Assembly (NCBI RefSeq): GCF_000485595.1
Contig: NW_014577170.1
Coordinates: 205,762 to 243,621 of the forward strand
From: Priapulus caudatus
Lineage: Eukaryota; Priapulida; Priapulimorpha; Priapulimorphida; Priapulidae
Length of the DNA: 37,860 nucleotides
Direction of reading: 5' to 3'
The notes beneath the pieces were generated by a model. That model was not told the DNA's origin. It saw only the letters and a list, made by a program, of their open reading frames with translations, and made no database searches. This document shows positions 8,675 through 18,857 of the stretch, piece by piece (positions within the stretch are counted from its first letter, which is position 1; each line of letters starts with the position of its first letter). Both the position numbers and the translations under genes were made by a program.

Positions 8675-8924
8675 GACCCATTGAACCCGAGAAACGGATA
8701 TGATACACTCCCCTCGATGCTGTGGATCCGCTCCAGCAGGAATGGCCCGGGGCCCTCGTGCCCGGCGACCGGTTACTCTACGTCAACGACGCAAACCTCG
8801 AGAACGCCAGTCTAGACGAAGCCGTGCAAGCCCTCAAGGGGGGCGCCAAAGGGCGTCGTGCGTATCGGCGTCGCCAAGCCACTTCCTTTTGAGACAACAC
8901 GGAGCAGTGAGGCGAGAGTCCCTT
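8675..8924 (+). CDS. MPDZ: MPDZ/PATJ-like exon: rest of PDZ5, with frame breaks
   Basis: The exon opens in phase with DPLNPRNG, continuing LDYQ of the previous exon as in human LDYQDPIDP. Later it shows PGDRLLYVNDANLENASLDE with AVQALKG, and RIGVAKPLPF, all matching MPDZ/PATJ PDZ5 (PGDRLMFVNDVNLENSSLEE, RIGVAKPLPL). These blocks are in different frames. PGDR starts at 8761, two bases out from 8675, and RIGVAKP is one further base out after a G6 run at 8838-8843. The net offset is three. The disturbed part, about 8695-8760, has doubled bases in several short runs. Since neighbouring exons are intact, base-call errors are more likely than a dead gene, but decay cannot be excluded. The 3' end is uncertain: donors at 8907 (A|GTGAGG), 8925 (T|GTAGGT) or 8929 are possible. 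Confidence 0.75.
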
Positions 8925-9137
8925 GTAGGTGTAGTCAGTGTCAGATATTGTAACCAACACGACGTTCGTAGGTGTAGTCAGTGTCACAATGAACCAACTA
9001 CGCGTCGTAAGTGATCCAAATTCAGATCATTGAAACCAACACGCGACGCTCGTAAGTGAGTAAAAGTGCAGATATTAACTCAACACCCGGGGGTCGTAGC
9101 TTACCCACTGTCAGATATTTGTAACCAACACAGTGAA
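8924..9137. repeat. Tandem array with donor-like unit starts after the PDZ5 exon
   Basis: About five imperfect units of 39-45 bases start at 8924, 8967, 9006, 9051 and 9095. Each starts with GTAGGTG, GTAAGTG or a variant, then a loose AGTCAGTGTCAGATATTG and AACCAACAC. The first unit overlaps the probable 5' splice site of the preceding exon. It is not the same sequence as the array at 7755-8280, but the design is the same. Confidence 0.75.
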
Positions 9138-9161
9138 TCAAATCAAACCAAATAGCTAAGC

Positions 9162-9416
9162 CGTGACAGGGCTGTAAGCCTGCGGGGGGGGGGGGGCAAG
9201 GGGGCAGCTACCCTCCCCCTAGATTTTGGAACAAACAAACAAAAAAAAAATGTTCTACTAAAAGAGAAGTCGTAGTCAAGAACAAGGCGTACATTTACCA
9301 AAAGTCCTCAACGCTCAATCTCCTACGCATCTACATCTTTAAATTTCAGCGGAGACTCCCAGACCCCCCACATATGTTTCTCACCCCCTCCTTGAAATCC
9401 CGGATCCGTCACTGCC
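9162..9416. mobile_element. Possible decayed hAT-type MITE
   Basis: The right end reads GGATCCGTCACTGCC, the reverse complement of the GGCAGTGACGGATCC type often seen at ends of small invertebrate elements. G- and C-rich runs lie inside both ends (G run at 9183-9195, CCCCTCC near 9385). The left end (GTGACAGGG near 9164) matches only in part. No target duplication was found. Confidence 0.4.
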
Positions 9417-10018
9417 TCCCTTAGGAATTTTCTTAGCCTACGGCTCTGCATGGTATACGATACAGAGGATGAGAAAAAGGGGAGCACGACAAGCAAGCAG
9501 GTTAGCATGAGGGGTGGGCCCGGTAAGAGTGGGGTTGGGGGGAGTGGTTGATATTCACGATGCGGGATTGGATCTTATTAATTATCTGGGAACTGAGGAA
9601 TACCGGATAAACTTTTGGTGATTTGGGAATAGAAGTCAGCTGTCGTGTGGAATGCCCTGAATTGCGATTTCATTTGACACGGAACTGGAGGGAAAAAATT
9701 TTCATCTGGGACACAGGAAATGAGTTATCCCTCCTAAAATTCCCCCTTGCCATTATCAGAAACATCGTAGCTATGTGATATATGATTAGTCCAGTTACAG
9801 CATATGTAAATAGTTGCAGCCATGGTTAATATTACGACCTTTTGTCAATGGGTCGTTTAATGTTTATGTTTATGGCATGGCCTCAGGAATACAACATGCG
9901 CATTTAACCTGAACGCATAAATACCATTACTTAAAACATACATACCAAAACGACAATTTAAGCAGTCGTAATGTCTAGTCGTTCGTTGGTGTATGCAGTT
10001 ATTTTAACCAAAACGAGT

Positions 10019-10205
10019 GAATCAAATCATAATCAAATCATAATCAAATCGTAATCAAATCATAATCAAATCGTAACGAAATCGTAATCAAATCGTAATC
10101 AAATCATAATCAAATCGTAATCAAATCATAATCAAATCGTAACGAAATCGTAATCAAATCGTAAACCAAAACGTAAACCAAATCGTAACCAAATCATAAC
10201 GAAAA
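10019..10205. repeat. 11-bp satellite (TAATCAAATCR)
   Basis: Around 17 units of TAATCAAATCG or TAATCAAATCA lie in tandem, with some AACGAAATCG variants, ending about 75 bases before the acceptor at 10279. It has no dyad or coding content. Confidence 0.92.
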
Positions 10206-10279
10206 AATCTGTGGTATATACGACACTGCGGATGACGAAGAGCATGTTAACGACATCGCGGCGTTTCTTTCACTTTCAG

Positions 10280-10396
10280 GGAAAGCTCGACTCGCAGCGG
10301 CTAGCTCAGATGTTGGAGGATATTGAGGTGGCGAGAGAGGCGGGTCCCACGAGCCGGCCGCCTCGACCGAAGCCAACCACTATGACGGAGAAGCAG
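10280..10396 (+). CDS. Probable linker exon after PDZ5
   Basis: The 39-codon exon reads GKLDSQRLAQMLEDIEVARE, then AGPTSRPPRPKPTTMTEKQ. Only this frame is open between the borders. The acceptor is CTTTCACTTTCAG, ending at 10279, and the donor is CAG|GTAAGA at 10397; both are strong. The first half looks like a short amphipathic helix and the second is Pro/Arg-rich, which would fit a disordered linker. It is placed in the MPDZ-like gene by position and strand. The phase (0) cannot be checked, because the end of the previous exon is uncertain and another exon could lie between. I do not recognise the sequence. Confidence 0.55.
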
Positions 10397-10525
10397 GTAA
10401 GAAAGCTGTTAGTGGAGTGGTACGCGAGGCACCACAGGGGCTATTTCCCTGTCGTGTGACACACGCACGCACAGTACACGGACGACTCGGGATGCGCAAG
10501 GCAAGGACGGCGACGACGTGGCGAT

Positions 10526-10630
10526 GTTGTTCGTGGGTTCGACTGCCGCGAATCGTCAAGGCGACGGGATGACGTACGTGCGACGGACACTGTTGTTCGT
10601 TGGGTCAACTGTCGCGAATTGTCAAGGTGA
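10526..10630. repeat. 39-bp direct duplication
   Basis: Two copies (10526-10564 and 10592-10630) of a unit that starts TTGTTCGTKGGKTC and ends GTCAAGGYGAY differ at several positions. They are separated by 27 bases. Confidence 0.75.
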
Positions 10631-10734
10631 TGTGACAACTGCATGTGTTCGAGTCGTCGACTGCGTGTAGTTGGGGGTGAGCTGGACTCCGTGTCTCACG
10701 GGGCGTCGATGGTGTCTCTAGCGGTAAGACAGCC

Positions 10735-10990
10735 TTAGTGTTGTGTCCATGGCAACGTTAGTGGTGCGTCCATGGCAACGTTAGCGATGTGTCCATGGCA
10801 ACGTTAGTGATGTGTCAATGACAGCGTTAATTGTGGCAATGTCAGTGATATCATGTTCGTGGCATCGTTGGTGGTGGTGTCTCCATGGAAACGTTTGGAT
10901 GTGTCCACCACGTTAACGTTAGAAACGTTCCATCGACAACGCTAGAGATGTGTGCAGGGCAACGTAAATGGTGCCCTTGGTAGCGTTAAC
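10735..10990. repeat. About 26-bp minisatellite (GTCCATGGCAACGTTAG)
   Basis: Roughly nine units carry the core TGTCCATGGCAACGTTAGTG. The first three are nearly identical and later ones drift in sequence and length. The core contains the palindrome CCATGG and AACGTT. Confidence 0.85.
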
Positions 10991-12654
10991 AACGTGTTCC
11001 CGTGGCACTGTTATTCGTGTATCCCCTCATGGGCCAGGGCAGCGGACGTATGCCAAATAAACCTGCCGACACAGTGGATCACACGAGGTTGCATTACCCG
11101 TGGAGTTATATTTCTACGTGCAACACTGCCGCCTGGCAGTGTCTTCCAGTCGTTAGGCCAGGTCGACTTGAGTCTAGTTTATAGTGGCCTGATCTCGATA
11201 CGACGTTCTATGCAGGATGGCTTGTTGCCGGTTGTTGATATTGCTGGCGGCTTAGCCAGTTGTAGGGTACTGAACAGTGCGTTTCCTAGATGTGTTTTGT
11301 AAGTTAACGTGGTGCCTATGTGGGTCGGTGCGCACCATTCGCAATGGAGACAATATTGAGAAAATGGTCAGCATTGCAAGTTGTTGGCCGCGTGGTACAC
11401 TGCATAGTTTCGATGGAATCGTATACCGCGTTGATTCGACGCTGAAAGGACTATTGTGTTATCGGCGCTCTGTGTTTACGAAAGCACGGTTTACTGGAAA
11501 TCTCATCCATTTACGTTAACAAACAGTTAAAACGTAGTAAAAGTACATTCGAGTCGCGATCACATCTTTAATACTCGCAATAGCTCAGAATCGCAAGACA
11601 GACTATTGTGGTGCCATCTGCTGGAAGATTTCGATCAGAAACACATGTATTCATACTTGTGACACATAAAGCTGCCTGCTTATGTGATCGACTTTTCATG
11701 AGCTCTTGAAGGCGGACTTTAGTTTACTCATTAATTTGCGTTGTAATATTATATAGGTCTAATATAACTGTTACACATGATATTTGTAAGACGAGATGTT
11801 GATGATAATCTTCCTACCAAATACTACAAAATTGTTGATGTAGTGCTTCTAGTAGGCCTTCTCCAAGTTTTAGCACTTTTATAAGTTTATATTCAAGCTT
11901 GGCTGCGCATTGTAGGGCCAAATACACACACTCGTGCCTGTGTGATTAGCGTGTGCTAATTTTTTTAATGAGAGAATGCTAATTGGATTTTAGAAATGCA
12001 TGTCGCGTAATGCCGGCAAACACCGAACATCGCAAACATTAAAACGTGCGCAGTATCGGATGCTGTAAACCTCCCCTCCCCGCCGTAGCATAAGCAAGCA
12101 ACGTTCAGCAGAAAGAACCAGTGATAGCGGGGAAGATTAGGCGAAGCGCGACCATTTTTTTTCCTCGAACAAATCCCGAAATTTTTCATCCATCTGTTAA
12201 GGGCTTCGTGCGAACGCACCTTGATGCAGCACAACGGACGAGCGGTAGTAGAACTTTGTCATCTTTCTCATGGCCGGCATTGCTAACTACCCGGCGTCTA
12301 TCAGTTGAGGCGTAGCACTAGGCGAGGGAAGCACGTCGCACGAACTTTAGCAGAACTTTTTCATCTTTTATCTTTTCCTGCATTACTACCCTGTACTGTG
12401 ATCGGATCACGCCCCCCACCTCCCTGAGCCGCGGCCGTTAACGATCGAATCCTGACGCCCATCGGCTCGGCGGCGGCTTTTCACGTCTGCGTTTTATCAA
12501 TTAGCAACGCCGCCGTCGCTTCGGCTAACGAAGCTGATGACGTGTAAGCGCGGTGAGAGCGGGAAAGTGTTGCTGGCCGCCTGCTAAAGGAGCGATAATG
12601 CTCACAATGAACTAGCTTAATGAGATCGGCGTTAGAGGGGAATGAAGCGTAAGA

Positions 12655-12865
12655 TGGCTGCGGCGACACTGGCGGTGGTGTTGGCGATGGTTGCGGCGAC
12701 ACTGGCGGTGGTGTTGGCGATGGCTGTGGCGACACTGGCGGTGGTGTTGGCGATGGTTGCGGCGACACTGGCGGTGATGTTGGGGATGGCTGCGGCAACA
12801 CTGGCGCTGCTGTTGGCGATGGCTGCGGCGACACTGGCGGTGACATTGGCGATGGCTGTTCCGTA
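12655..12865. repeat. 33-bp minisatellite open on both strands
   Basis: About six units of 33 bases (GGCGACACTGGCGGTGGTG then TTGGCGATGG) are arrayed. As 33 is divisible by three, the + strand reads VAATLAVVLAM repeats (frame 12642-12866). The minus strand reads a Ser/Pro/Gln repeat, PPPVSPQPSPT (frame 12481-12846, 121 codons). Neither has splice or regulatory support. The proline-rich minus frame resembles low-complexity protein repeats, but the plain explanation is a minisatellite. Confidence 0.85.
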
Positions 12866-14573
12866 GCGAGTTAGTTATGTTTCCGCAGCAGCTGATGCGG
12901 TGCGAGGCGCGTGGCTCGGTCGGGGAGTCAGCGGACTGATGAAATGAATTAACGGCGAAATTGAAGTGCGCGAGTTAAGCCTCTTGATGATTATTATAAA
13001 TTGCATAAGCGCAATAATATCGCGGCAGCGGCGCGAATTCCGTGCTTAATACGGTATGTGCACTTATTTTATGCTGCTGTTCACGCGCGCGTGCCGCTTG
13101 GCGTGCGTGCTTGCTGCGTGGTGCGTGCTGTGCGTGCTGGTGCGCTGGCGTGCGTGCGTGGCTGTGTGTGTGTGCTGCTGCGCGCGCGTGTTGTGTGTGT
13201 GTGTGTGGTGTGCGCGTGCGTGCTTGTGTGTTCGCGTGTGAGTACGTGCGTGCGTGTGTGTGTGTATGCGCGCGTGCGTGCGTACGTGCGCGCGTGTGTG
13301 TGTGTGTGTGTATGCGCGTGTGCGTGTGTGTGTGAGTACGTGTGTGTGTATGCGCGTGTGTGTGCACGTGTGCATGTTCAAAATATGGCCGACAACGCCA
13401 ATCTGGGTTTTGCTAGGAGAGGAGAGGCCACAATTTAACTGTAAACTGCTCTGCTGCAAGGCTGTGTACTAGCTTTTACGCGCTGCAAATAACTTTCGGT
13501 TTCCCACCGCCGCTAGATGTCGCTCGGCTCTTTGTTTGAACTTCAGGATGAATTAGAAACGCGACGAGAAACGTTCCCGCTGCCGCATAATTATTTGACA
13601 TTTCTTCAGTAAACAGTACAAGCTATTATCAAGCACTACCTTTAAAGATAGAGCGAGGTTAATAACTTCTATCGTGGACTGTCTACAGTTTAAAAATGCC
13701 ATGCGTTGCTTCTTGTAGGAATTCAGGTTGTAATGCACAGACAATATACTGTTAAGAAAAACCACGTCTTTTGCATGAAATAGCCGATTGCTACATTGGA
13801 TAGTATCATACATTGCTGTCCTCCCTTTACATGTAATATCTGTTATTTCTTTCATACGTACTTTGCATATCAATTTGAACGTCCCGCTCGCGAGCGGCCA
13901 TCTTGACTGTGGGAAGGTTTTCGCCGACTGCATTATTTTTCGTTACGTTTGTATGTATACTCATATGTGACATCTTTTCATCGCTACTGTTCAGCTGGTG
14001 TTTTATGTGATAGACACATCAGCCACGACGACCACTGTTTTGTACTTAACATCTTGTAAGAAAAGACTTGGCTAAGCTTATGAAAACACTTAAGAATAGC
14101 TACGAGTGTAGAGTGTAATTCTAGTGTGAGAAGTAGGCGCAAGGTACGACTGTGAATTCCGTCCCATCGATTATAGGGGTCCGGCACACGGCTTTACCTG
14201 GTTTACCTGTTTGATTGAAATTTAGTGTAGTAGACATATGTAGGCCCTGTAATAGACGCCGTGTATTATAGAAGGAAAGCGTAGAGCGGTAAACATTGGC
14301 ATGATGTGGAGTAACTTAGCCACTGTGTGACTGACTGCATACGCACATACTGCCTGAACTGGAGTTTTATTTAGCCATATTTGACATACCTATTAAAGTA
14401 AATATGTATAACGCACTGTTTGTAATGAATGTTGTTACAAGGGAATAACCTAGCAACGAAAACAATTTGGACAGAACGTCATGCAAATATTATTCGTGTT
14501 ATATCTTCTACATTAGCAGTGACTTGACAATTACATTCAATATTATGTGTGCCAGTAATAGTGCAACGACCAT

Positions 14574-14577
<4 letters not shown>
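12866..14577. other. Non-coding stretch with GT-rich repeat
   Basis: A (GTGCGTGTG)-type block lies at 13085-13375. The remainder is unique. The frame at 13553-13933 (-, 126 codons) is of a length expected by chance in a region this size and shows no motif. Confidence 0.5.
13085..13375. repeat. GT/GC-rich simple repeat
   Basis: Interspersed GTGC and GTGT units run for about 290 bases and become purer to the right. The block keeps five frames open, giving Val/Cys/Arg or His/Thr/Arg chains. Confidence 0.9.
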
Positions 14578-14604
<27 letters not shown>

Positions 14605-14722
14605 ATGATGGTGGTGATGATAATGATGATTATGATGATGATGATGATGATGATGATGGTGATGAGTATGGTGGTAGTGGTGATGATGATGATGATGATG
14701 ATGATGAAGAAGAAGAAGATGG
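14578..14722. repeat. (GAT)n trinucleotide repeat
   Basis: GATGAT runs carry CTG and GTG interruptions and a final (GAA) patch. On the minus strand it reads poly-His or poly-Ser, with no sign of being coding. Confidence 0.92.
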
Positions 14723-15041
14723 TAATGATAAATTTGATAACACATATGATGACGATTGCTGCTGCCTATGATGGCAATACGCAATAGACAAAATATACGC
14801 ATACGAGACAGCAGGTAGTGGTGTAATTCTAGGAGACAGCATTCCTTCAGCAAATAATTACAACATAAGTAAACCGTCACAAATTTGTCACAACATTGTT
14901 CACAAACACTAGCAAGCAACATTAATAAGTGGAACATAGCATTCGTTATCACAGTCACGGAGTGTAAGGGTAATATAATTGAGTAAAATTAGGCGCAACA
15001 TTTTACATTCCAACTTATAGAGACATTGACACGGGAAAGAT

Positions 15042-15858
15042 NNNNNNNNNNNNNNNNNNNNNNNNNNNNNNNNNNNNNNNNNNNNNNNNNNNNNNNNNNN
15101 NNNNNNNNNNNNNNNNNNNNNNNNNNNNNNNNNNNNNNNNNNNNNNNNNNNNNNNNNNNNNNNNNNNNNNNNNNNNNNNNNNNNNNNNNNNNNNNNNNNN
15201 NNNNNNNNNNNNNNNNNNNNNNNNNNNNNNNNNNNNNNNNNNNNNNNNNNNNNNNNNNNNNNNNNNNNNNNNNNNNNNNNNNNNNNNNNNNNNNNNNNNN
15301 NNNNNNNNNNNNNNNNNNNNNNNNNNNNNNNNNNNNNNNNNNNNNNNNNNNNNNNNNNNNNNNNNNNNNNNNNNNNNNNNNNNNNNNNNNNNNNNNNNNN
15401 NNNNNNNNNNNNNNNNNNNNNNNNNNNNNNNNNNNNNNNNNNNNNNNNNNNNNNNNNNNNNNNNNNNNNNNNNNNNNNNNNNNNNNNNNNNNNNNNNNNN
15501 NNNNNNNNNNNNNNNNNNNNNNNNNNNNNNNNNNNNNNNNNNNNNNNNNNNNNNNNNNNNNNNNNNNNNNNNNNNNNNNNNNNNNNNNNNNNNNNNNNNN
15601 NNNNNNNNNNNNNNNNNNNNNNNNNNNNNNNNNNNNNNNNNNNNNNNNNNNNNNNNNNNNNNNNNNNNNNNNNNNNNNNNNNNNNNNNNNNNNNNNNNNN
15701 NNNNNNNNNNNNNNNNNNNNNNNNNNNNNNNNNNNNNNNNNNNNNNNNNNNNNNNNNNNNNNNNNNNNNNNNNNNNNNNNNNNNNNNNNNNNNNNNNNNN
15801 NNNNNNNNNNNNNNNNNNNNNNNNNNNNNNNNNNNNNNNNNNNNNNNNNNNNNNNNNN
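15042..15858. other. Assembly gap (817 N)
   Basis: The run of N is not a round number, so the gap was probably sized from paired data. The right edge falls inside the 33-bp array, so the array extends into the gap and probably caused it. Confidence 0.99.
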
Positions 15859-16640
15859 TATGGATGTGTTAGCTTACAGACAGTGACACAGTATGGATGT
15901 GTTAGCTTACATACAGTGACGCAGTATGGATGTGTTAGCTTACATACAGTGACGCAGTATGGATGTGTTAGCTTACATACAGTGACGCAGTATGGATGTG
16001 TTAGCTTACAGACAGTGACGCAGTATGGATGTGCTAGCTTACAGACAGTGACGCAGTATGGATGTGCTAGCTTACATGCAGTGACACAGTATGGATGTGT
16101 TAGCTTACAGACAGTGACGCAGTATGGATGTGCTAGCTTACATGCAGTGCCGCAGTATGGATGTGCTAGCTTACATGCAGTGACGCAGTATGGATGTGTT
16201 AGCTTACATACAGTGACGCAGGAAGGATTCCCTAGCTTACAGGCAGTGGCGCAGAATATATGTCCTATCTAACAGACAGTGACGCAAGAAGGATTCTTAG
16301 CTTACAGAATGATGCAGAATCTTGAATGTCTTAGCTTACAGAAGGACGCAGACAAATGAAATCGCTTATAGACAGTTATGCATGAAGGAAAACGTATTAA
16401 ATTAGAGACAATGACACAGGATGATAAACATCTTAATTTATAGACAGCGACACAATAACGTGAACATTCAAAACTTATAGACATTGACATTGACTTTGAC
16501 ATTGCCACGTGTAGCTAAGCGCCCTACCTTACATATAGCCACACAATCAGGTGAATGTTTTAGCTTATAGACAGTGACACGACAATGAGTGTTCTAGCTT
16601 ACAATCAGTGACACGATGATGCAACAATTCCAACTTACAG
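15859..16640. repeat. 33-bp minisatellite bordering the gap
   Basis: At least 12 near-identical units of 33 bases (TATGGATGTGTTAGCTTACA then GACAGTGACACAG) run to about 16255. More and more decayed units, marked by TTAGCTTA..GACAGTGACRC, follow to about 16640. The unit is divisible by three and reads YGCVSLQTVTQ in one frame (open 15883-16272 and into the gap). The clean gradient from identical to decayed copies suggests growth at the gap side. Confidence 0.92.
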
Positions 16641-16740
16641 ACAGACAGAATAATATCAAAAGTTCCAATATCAAAAGATTGATGCAATCAGGCGAATCCA
16701 CTAGTTTACAGATATAACGGTGAATTCCGTAAAGACTAAT

Positions 16741-17032
16741 GCAGACCTGCGACTTTTTCATGCAACTTGACAGCGATTCTAGAATCGCTGTAAAAAAAAT
16801 TGTGAAATCACCACATCTGCGGGAACGTGCAACTGCAACCCGTATAGTGATTCTGGTCGCTTGCGACGAGTTGCAAGAAAATAAAACATCGTCGCTCCCA
16901 ATCGCTCCCAAATTGCTCTAGAATTGCTTCGAAATCGCTTGCATGCGCGCGCACACACACATGGTGAAGCGTGCGACCGATCGCTTGCGGCTGCAGGTTG
17001 AAGCGACGAGCAACCAAAAATCGCAGGTCTGC
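16741..17032. mobile_element. Inverted-repeat MITE (GCAGACCTGCGA ends)
   Basis: The left end GCAGACCTGCGACTTTTT and the right end AAAAATCGCAGGTCTGC are reverse complements over about 17 bases with one gap. CTAA on the left and CTAG on the right may hold a 3-bp target duplication (CTA, separated by one base). The interior has several GATCGCTTGCG and CGCTCC-like pieces and no coding frame. A long palindrome, AGCGATTCTAGAATCGCT, lies at 16771-16788. Confidence 0.7.
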
Positions 17033-17099
17033 GCTAGGCTTAACTGTCAAGCAGTATTACCTTACTTAGTCGCAGCTTACCTTTTGCGTACCACGTACA

Positions 17100-17483
17100 C
17101 AAAAGATAAACGTACTTGCGCACACTCATACACACGCGCACTCGCACATACACACGCACGCACACGCATGCGCACACCATCATACATAAACAAACGCACT
17201 ACACGCGTGTCGTTAAATGGTTACAACCTCTCAACTTACAGGTATGGTTTATAAAAAATTGTGGAACTAGTTGAGCGAGGTGAGCCTATTACAAATTCCA
17301 ACAATTTAAAAGAATGCTGTCACAGAGATTACAGATCACACATATCACATGTAAAGCTGATGAAACCCATAATCAATCTTACCTGATATTTGTTATGTAA
17401 CCGGATAGACTCAAATCTCATTTTATAATCACCGCTATGGTTTAATACCATTATGCCAACTTTCTATACTCGTAATCTAAAGC
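17100..17483. other. Unique sequence with short CA-rich patch
   Basis: An ACACACGCAC-rich patch lies at about 17110-17175, followed by A/T-rich unique sequence. No gene or element was recognised up to the target duplication at 17475-17483. Confidence 0.5.
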
Positions 17484-17876
17484 GGTAACATCCCAGTTAG
17501 CCTACTCCCATTTCGCCTACGTCCCATTTCGCCTACTCCCATTTCGTCTACTCTCAGAATCGACAATATTCATATTTCGCCTACTCCCATTGTTTCATTT
17601 TTATGCTACTGTATTTTTTATTTTTGTCAAGTTGTGTTCTCATTATTTGTACCTATGATTTCTTCTGGTTCCTTCCAATCAAAACAATATTTTATTATTT
17701 ATAAATGATTATTTAGTGAACAAACCGATCGTAGACGAAATGGGAATGAGGTAGATTTTGAGCATAGGCGAATTGGGAGTAGGCAAAATGGGTGTAGGCC
17801 AACTGGGAATTTTGCTGTAGGCGAAATGGGAATTTTGCCATAGGCGAAATGGGAGTAGGCCTACCGGGAATAAACC
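17484..17876. mobile_element. Foldback/Mutator-like MITE with 9-bp target duplication
   Basis: Perfect 9-bp direct repeats ATCTAAAGC flank the element (17475-17483 and 17877-17885). The left end begins GGTAACATCCCAGTTAGCCT and the reverse complement of the right end begins GGTTTATTCCCGGTAGGCCT. Both then continue with ACTCCCATTTCGCCTA. Inside each end the motif CCCATTTCGCCTA is repeated in tandem, about four times on the left and five times inverted on the right. Subterminal tandem repeats within inverted arms plus a 9-bp duplication fit Mutator-type or foldback elements; the family name is inference. There is no transposase in the 393 bp. Confidence 0.85.
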
Positions 17877-17885
17877 ATCTAAAGC

Positions 17886-18539
17886 TACCCAATTTCTTGT
17901 TCACGAGGTCACTCTAATGTTCTACAGTACCTCAATAATCCCGCATTTTCTTAAACACTCCAACTACCATGTGCACCTCATACAATACACATATCCCTTT
18001 CATATTGTACAGTACCGACTCCGAGCACCATGTGTAGGTCGTGCCAGTTTTCTCGTGGTATGCGAATGTGAAAGCGGCTATGAAATATAGTTCTCTCTCG
18101 GTGGCATGTGTTGAGTGAGCTATGGAATATAGTTTTCCGCGTAGGTCACATATTATCAGCAGATATTATCATATAGAGACCAGTAGAGCTCAGACGCAGC
18201 TGACTATATATAGCATTCGTGAAGCATATAAATTAACTCAAGATAAACAATCGCGTATACATCGTAGAAATCGCGTATCCGTTACCCTAACAAGGATCAT
18301 GATAATTGTGCTAAGATGACGCAACCAACGTTGGGTCTGTCGCAACCTGGCGGAACGTGCACGTATATATCAACTTACAAACAACGTATGCGTATCGCAA
18401 ATAGCAAATAGGTGTCGCGGGAAGGGCGGGGCATTTTCTTGGACGAGACTAACTTACGATATCACTGTAATTTATTTTTGTGGTTTAACTTGCGGGGTGA
18501 GGTTGTTCTTAGCCTTACCCCTACCTTGCACTTAGGCGT
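17886..18539. other. Unique A/T-rich sequence
   Basis: No repeat, gene or element terminus was recognised in this stretch. Confidence 0.5.
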
Positions 18540-18857
18540 CTACGGACGCATTTCTATACGCGGCGTCGACTGAAGCTGATTGGGACGACGTTTCGATGTC
18601 ATTTGTTGTCTATTGGTGTTGCCGGTGGAAGATTCGAGGATTCTCTCTGCTGCCTCCTCTAGTGTTAGGCTTGCCGGTTAAGGTTGCTATAGTTGACAGT
18701 GGCGCCATCTCCTTCGTTGGTAAATCTTTACCTTCGTCTTTCAATCTTTTGCGACGAACCAAAAATCCTTATTGTTTTTTTTACGGCGTTGAAATCATTC
18801 GAGTAATCTTCATAGGTATCTTCGACGTCCCGATGTCTGAGTGTGACGTCATCGTTG
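18540..18857 (-). pseudogene. Coding-looking minus-strand remnant
   Basis: Read from 18857 leftward after a good acceptor (TTGTTTACAG), one frame gives DDVTLRHRDVEDTYEDYSND, then FNAVKKTIRIF, and stops at a TAA after a donor-like CGAAG|GTAAAG at 18731. This allows a 126-base exon, 18732-18857. Downstream a second frame is open, with GKDLPTKEMAPLSTIATLTG and NPRIFHRQHQ up to a TAG. After the TAG the same frame continues ETSSQSASVDAAYRNASVDA to a TAA. Consecutive coding-like blocks in two frames with an in-frame stop look like a decayed gene or retroelement frame. An intact exon followed by chance open sequence is the alternative. I do not recognise a family. Confidence 0.3.

Larger units (their letters stand above)
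9138..10279 (+). other. Intron with degenerate MITE and 11-bp satellite
   Basis: No exon was recognised here. The stretch contains the possible MITE at 9162-9416 and the AT-rich 11-bp array at 10019-10205. It ends in the good acceptor TCTTTCACTTTCAG. Confidence 0.55.
10397..12640. other. Non-coding stretch, probably intron
   Basis: It contains a 39-bp direct duplication (10526-10564 and 10592-10630) and a minisatellite at 10735-10990. From 10991 to 12640 the sequence is unique. It has open frames of up to 116 codons (10952-11302 +, 11965-12234 -) without recognisable motifs or splice support. No further PDZ exon was found. Confidence 0.5.

Noticed and set aside
13553-13933. 126-codon minus frame in unique sequence
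   Set aside because: A frame of this length is expected by chance in 38 kb of six-frame sequence, and it shows no domain, repeat or splice context.
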